A DNA stretch of 64,000 nucleotides from positions 2,232,001-2,296,000 of the forward strand of contig VTFK01000006.1 in NCBI GenBank assembly GCA_009617715.1, in the 5' to 3' direction. Below are positions 59,346-64,000 of this stretch, piece by piece (position 1 is the stretch's first letter; every line of letters begins with the position of its first letter). Origin of the DNA: Plectrocnemia conspersa. Taxonomy: Eukaryota; Arthropoda; Insecta; Trichoptera; Polycentropodidae. The notes under the pieces are model-generated. The model was not told where the DNA came from. It saw nothing but the letters and a program-made list of their open reading frames with translations, and did no database searches. Made by a program: the position numbers and the translations under genes.

Positions 59346-60384
59346 CTGCACTACACTCTCTGGAAGTTGTCCGAACCGAAGTTACAACTGAAGTCGGCCG
59401 AGACCTACGACTTAGAGTAAGCTACCACACTCGAAAATTTCATATACCGTCTGGACGGCGGGCGTGATTGACGTCCGGCCGGCAGCTTTTGTCACGTACA
59501 GCCGGCATATTTGCGCGCGATCGAAAAGTTTGCCAAATAATTGCAATTTTTAAATTTTCATATATTATTAAAATTACGCTACTGATAATTATAAAAGTTT
59601 GTGTGGGCATTCACCAATACAATATCAGTGAAAACTTTTCGATCGTAAATATTCAATTTACGCAAAATCTTTGTAGGCTTTTGCAAAATGCCATAAGGCA
59701 TAAAAATGATACTTCAGAATACGAACACCACATCTGTGACTATCCTAGAATTGGTTGCCATCGATTCTAAATAAGAATTCGTTATGGTGTGACATTTATA
59801 TAAACCGATCTAGGAAAATACAAAAGGATATTCGAAACGTTTTTTTTTTAACAAAATCAAGTACCACTAATTATTTAATTATATATGAAAAAAAATATAA
59901 TGACGTTATCTGTTAGAAGAATATACTATCAAAAATATAATTAATCCCTAGTCAGTAAGAGTGTTTGAAGTCCCCGATAAGCATGCGGTATTATAACTTG
60001 ACCACGTGAACACGATGCAGCGCTCGACATAGTTACTCGTTCTATCTCAGTTTGCGAAAAAACATATCATTATCTCTCTCACTCTCGTCACTTAACATGC
60101 GAGAGAGCGAAAAGGGGTGTATCTCACCGCTCGCGCTCGAAAGAGCAGCTCCGACTTCGGCCCCTTTGACTTCGGTCCTTTTGCCGATAATGTTCGGAAG
60201 CGCTCGAAGCTGGCCAAGTCGACTGAATTACCCCCACTTTATCTCTCGTTCTCGGTAACCTCGGACAACTTCCGAGAGATTTTAGAGCGGGCAGAACCGA
60301 ACTCGACCGAAGTAACCCCGAAGCAACCCACTATATTCTCCGTCCTTGGCCAACTTTGGCCAACTTCCAGAGAGTGTAGTGCAG
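59346..60384 (+). mobile_element. complete CTGCACTACAC inverted-repeat DNA transposon (copy 3)
   Basis: Ends CTGCACTACACTCTCTGGAA (59346, continuing GTTG) and its exact inverse at 60361-60384. It is 1,039 bases. The inner parts match copy 2 (2791-3376) and copy 1 (1-152); a stretch of about 360 bases (59460-59820) is absent from copy 2. No transposase. Left flanks of copies 2 and 3 both end in ATGC, and right flanks differ, so the target site is unclear. The reading frames inside (59468-59770, 60052-60401) belong to the repeat. Confidence 0.9.
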
Positions 60385-62260
60385 GTATAAAGGTTTTTTA
60401 GGTAGTAGAATATCTTTTTAATATTTTGACTTTTACTACACTTTTTAGGAGTTGGTTTCAGTGACTGAAGAAGTACATATTCTTACAAAAAAATGTTTAT
60501 TCACTATTATAAATTTATTGACAAACATTTAAATAGACGTTACTTTTTTGTGCGTGTTAAATTTTTCAGGCAAATAATGTACATATTTTTTTAAGTTTAC
60601 GTATGATATTAGAATAGTAAATATATCAATAAGACCTTTTAAATAATTCTACTAAATGGTTTTATTATGTTCTTATTTATTTATTTTTCGCCGTTTTTAC
60701 TGAGGCGATAAATACTTCCAAACCTAGTAAAATACATAACCTCAAGTAATGCATATTCTTTGATCTTTATTTGTTCTGTACATATTTGCTAAATATCTAT
60801 GATTAAAGCGAAAACAAATCTGCGTTACATTTGATTGGTTCGACGTTCCTTTTCAATCACGGATATTCAAAGCTCGTTTATCGTTTCTTCCAGTAAACGT
60901 TCACCCCACAACATAAAAATTTACGTCCCACAGTGGCAATGTAGTAGTTGTAGATGTAGACGGTATGCGTTTTACGATCATCGTCAATGTTAACATTGTC
61001 GATTAGTCGGCGCACTTCGTGCGGAACGCGGATTTGTATCGTTTTAATAAAAATCACTATGATGATGATGATGATGTTTTTTTATGTGATTCGTGTTTAT
61101 TTCATTTAACGATGCGTAACATTAACCATCCGAACACGTGTGTTTTTTCTTTGACGTACATTTATAATCCCCGAGGCGATGGAAAAGGGCGTCGGATTGG
61201 AAAATGTTAATTTGAACCCTTCGGACCTGAAATGAGTTACGGCCTGAATTTCCAGCATATTGTTTAGTTTTGTGTAAACGTTTGTGTTTTGCAAAGGAGA
61301 CAATAATTTTACACTCTAATGGTTTTCAATAAAAAAGATCGATGAACTTCTAGACGAGCTTTGTTAATATAGAGATCAATATGTATCGCCATATTTTTAT
61401 TTTAACATAGGAAAGAATATGAAAATTCACATGGCTGTTTTATGATAATATGTACTGACACAATAATAGCGAAACTGATAAGGGTCATTGAGGGTTCTAA
61501 CGAGTTATTTTCCATTAAAATTAGTTTGATGCATACTGAAATTAAACTATTAGCATCGATAGTTTAATTTAAAATACATTTTGTGAGTTAATAAGCTGTT
61601 TTCGTTACTTTTGAATGTTTCTTTTAAAACGAAATTCGAATTCTTAGATCTTGCTATGCCAGATTAATGCTATGTTTGTGTGCTGTCAATGAACGAACAG
61701 CATGTGGTTTTCATCGCCAAATCTTATTACGAATTTACACGCAAGGCGTTTTAAATTTGTATATTTAGATAAGTTCTTTGCAATTAAAATATAATGTGGT
61801 GTTTATGATATTTATTGTATATTAAGTACGATTTACTAAAATTCGTCATATTATAAAATAATTGCACAATGATTAGTAATGTATCTGTGATTACGAATTT
61901 TCGAATAATTACCACAATAACTAAAATGGGAACGGCAGATTCATACATACATGTTTATTACAATGTTACGTAAATATGATAATATTAGTCTTGATATTTT
62001 TACAAACGTGTTTAAAAAACGCTTTATAGCTTTTGCTAAAAACTCGGATTTATGTCGGCAACCTTTTCAGCTTCGCTGGCTATATTTGTTCCGTATTCTC
62101 TCAACGATTTATTTTAATAAAAAATCAAGGATCTCGCAGTATGAATTTGTTCGATCTTACCCTCAAACAGCTGCTCGAGCTTTTTTATTGCAAATCATAT
62201 TATTTTTAAAGTAAAATATTTTTTATCGACGTAAATAAAACGAAAGTAAAATTTGAAATC
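60385..62260. other. non-coding DNA with a GC-richer patch at 60840-61240
   Basis: Includes a short ATG/GAT microsatellite at about 61050-61075. The 87-codon frame at 61951-62214 matches no family that I know. The rest is AT-rich. Confidence 0.4.
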
Positions 62261-62264
62261 GACG

Positions 62265-62790
62265 TGTTTCTAGACAACTGCTAGGTTCGTGGGCACAGTT
62301 CGCCGGACTTCAGATGCGCGTTGTTTTGTGAATTGCTGCATATCCGTCATTCGAATATTTGTTTAATATTTCGAGTTGTGTATTATTTTTGAAGTTTTTG
62401 TATATTATTTTTTAAGTGAAATTTATCCTTTTCGGGATTTGAAGCCGAGGGGGTATGACTTCGCAGCCAGAAATCTGTTAACAATTGATTTAGTATTACA
62501 TATACCGAAATAAACTATTGTATTGTTTTACTTCGAGCACTGGTGGAAAAGCTGATGGAGAAATTAAGTCCTCGAAATGGTCAGCTGAGGTCTCTTGATG
62601 CTCGTCACCGTCTGTCGTATGTCTTCCTGTCGTATGCAGTCTGTCTACCGATCGTCTCCATATCAGCTCTTTTGTACCGTAGATTGGGGAGGTATGCATC
62701 GAATCACAGCTATGCAGAGATCATTCAACCAATTGTTGCGCTCGTATATTTGACCAACGAAATATTGCTTGATGAACATATTCGAAGGTC
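62265..62790. repeat. dispersed repeat, joins pieces seen at 41339 and 29365
   Basis: 62276-62321 matches 41339-41382, and 62457-62760 matches 29382-29755 (TGACTTCGCAGCCAGAAA, GAGCACTGGTGGAAAAGCTG, GCAGAGATCATTCAACCAAT). On the minus strand NNWLNDLCIAVI can be read, as in the first copy. Family unknown. Confidence 0.5.
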
Positions 62791-63175
62791 AAATAATGCA
62801 AAGGGTTGAATATTAACGCTCTTTTTCTGTCACCCGATGGCATATTGTTTGCGCAACTATAATACACAAAAGAGTATATATTCTCTGTTTCTACTCTGTC
62901 GACACATTGTATATGTATTCCTTTATGTCCAAAGTATCACTTTTTCTCTGGACATTACGAGAATTGACCGGGTGGTCCGTTCAGTGTCAATCTACTGTGT
63001 TCTTGTGGGTTACCCTTTGTTTATATAATACAATTGTCAATATACGTTCTTGTAATTAGCGTTTGGTTATGGTATTTACTGCGCGAGTATAAATATGATC
63101 TTTGTGGTTTTAGTAACATAAACGGCCATTACATCTAACGATCGACAAAAAACAATGAAAATAAAACACGTTATT
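62791..63175. other. non-coding DNA
   Basis: No gene or repeat recognised. Confidence 0.4.
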
Positions 63176-63179
63176 GCCG

Positions 63180-63440
63180 AAATTCCAGAAATTGAAATTT
63201 CAGAAGTCCAATTTTCGAACAGCTGGGGCCGTATGTCGACAATAACGCGGCGAATGTTGACTTTCAAGTCGTCCATCGACTCCTCAATACTACGCTCCAC
63301 AGCAGAAACAAACTTATTCAGTGCGCACTGTACGACGTCTCTGCGGATGCGTATTATCAATTAGATGATGCGTGATGCATGGCTATTCGAATTACTTGCT
63401 CGAATGAATGTTTATGTCGACCGTAAAATGGACGTATTTT
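63180..63440 (-). pseudogene. internally deleted mariner-like transposase relic
   Basis: The minus-strand frame joins IRRDVVQCALNKFVSAVERS directly to MDDLKVNIRRVIVDIRPQLF. The first part matches bases about 46580-46660 and the second about 45915-45985 of the pseudogene at 45898-46790. The whole catalytic core between them is gone, as in deletion derivatives that give rise to MITEs. The DNA match continues to about 63436 (TTATGTCGACCGTAAAATGG, then ACGT). Confidence 0.75.
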
Positions 63441-64000
63441 AATGTTTAATATCAATACATTTGGTATATTTTATCATAGATATGTTGCTATGTAACGCTG
63501 TCTGATACTATGGTTATTGTTTCTGATCGCACCACTAATATTATTTTTTACCGTTTCAGTGCATTCTTTAACATACTTAGAATGGTGAAGAGCAATCGTA
63601 GCTTTCGTGTTTACTGTTCTAATCTCTAATATCTCACCGTATCCGCTCGCTCAAAATTTTTGCTTGCACATTTTTTGCACTTGAACAAAACCGCACTGGG
63701 TCACCGCATCATGAGCGAGTCCGTTATTCGACTTTCGTTTTTTGTACACATCAAAGCAAGACAATGCTTCACCGCGATCGCGATCTCTTTCCAGGAAACG
63801 CTCACTTTGAGGATAAACGCATCTTCTCCCGGCTGTTGAACTTCGGCCAAGATTTATATTACACTGCCGGTTATAGACGGATTGATTAACGCTTTGGCAG
63901 CACTGCGATGTTATGATCGTATCTTATCGACCGCATCGTACATTCGTCTTCTCTCGCCCAACCGAGATAACCCCTTGTGTGTGCCATGTTTGATTTGTGA
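63441..64000. other. non-coding DNA, GC-richer towards the window end
   Basis: 63640-64000 has CpG words (CACCGCGATCGCGATCTC, CGTCTTCTCTCGCCCAACCG) without a recognisable open frame. Confidence 0.3.

Noticed and set aside
61050..61075. ATG/GAT microsatellite as an interesting repeat
   Set aside because: An ordinary short tandem repeat.
1..64000. CRISPR arrays, operons, bacterial or viral genes
   Set aside because: No regularly spaced direct repeats, no closely packed open frames and no viral proteins were recognised; gene structure is intron-bearing throughout.

Overview
This is an AT-rich, intron-bearing, transposon-dense stretch of an animal nuclear genome, almost certainly an insect. The evidence is a seven-helix insect gustatory receptor gene, a zeta-class glutathione transferase with five exons, and the first coding exon of a PACS family sorting gene, set among relics of hAT, mariner, piggyBac-like, Penelope and LINE elements. 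I cannot fix the order; a moth or other holometabolous insect fits but is not proven. There are no bacterial features, no CRISPR array and no operons.

Layout. Bases 1-4,500 hold the right end of one inverted-repeat element, a Penelope-like retroelement relic with a hammerhead-like motif (about 592-1075), a second truncated copy of the inverted-repeat element (2791-3376) and a GC-richer non-coding island. From 9679 down to 4798 (minus strand) lies a gustatory receptor gene that I assembled from six exons with GT/AG borders and matching phases (385 residues). Its usual C-terminal signature is present only as an out-of-frame relic further on (4608-4550). Its 2.8 kb first intron is filled with repeats. 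Bases 9.7-20.5 kb are non-coding, with a mariner relic (12.1-12.7 kb), a candidate hairpin (13.67 kb), a tRNA-derived SINE, a set of three 100-base repeats and GC-rich islands (15.1-15.45 and 18.05-19.47 kb).

The GSTZ (maleylacetoacetate isomerase) gene runs on the plus strand from 20537 to 21534 in five exons, 208 residues. A CpG-rich island at 23.94-24.43 kb carries the first coding exon of PACS (24177-24277), ending in a GT donor. I find no second PACS exon, so the remaining 40 kb is probably its first intron (inference).

Bases 24.3-64 kb are non-coding DNA and mobile-element debris. The best-resolved case is a hAT element (31340-32377) with an 8-base target duplication, carrying a 378-base inverted-repeat element (31639-32016) with its own 8-base duplication. 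There are also reverse-transcriptase fragments at 43.1 and 58.7 kb, a dead mariner-like transposase at 46.8-45.9 kb, an internally deleted relative at 63.2 kb, a complete 1,039-base copy of the CTGCACTACAC inverted-repeat family (59346-60384), tandem duplications, and GC-richer islands that may be regulatory. The three genes act in unrelated processes (taste, tyrosine catabolism and detoxification, membrane traffic). I saw no new multi-gene system; the novelty is in the mobile-element families and the odd end of the receptor gene.
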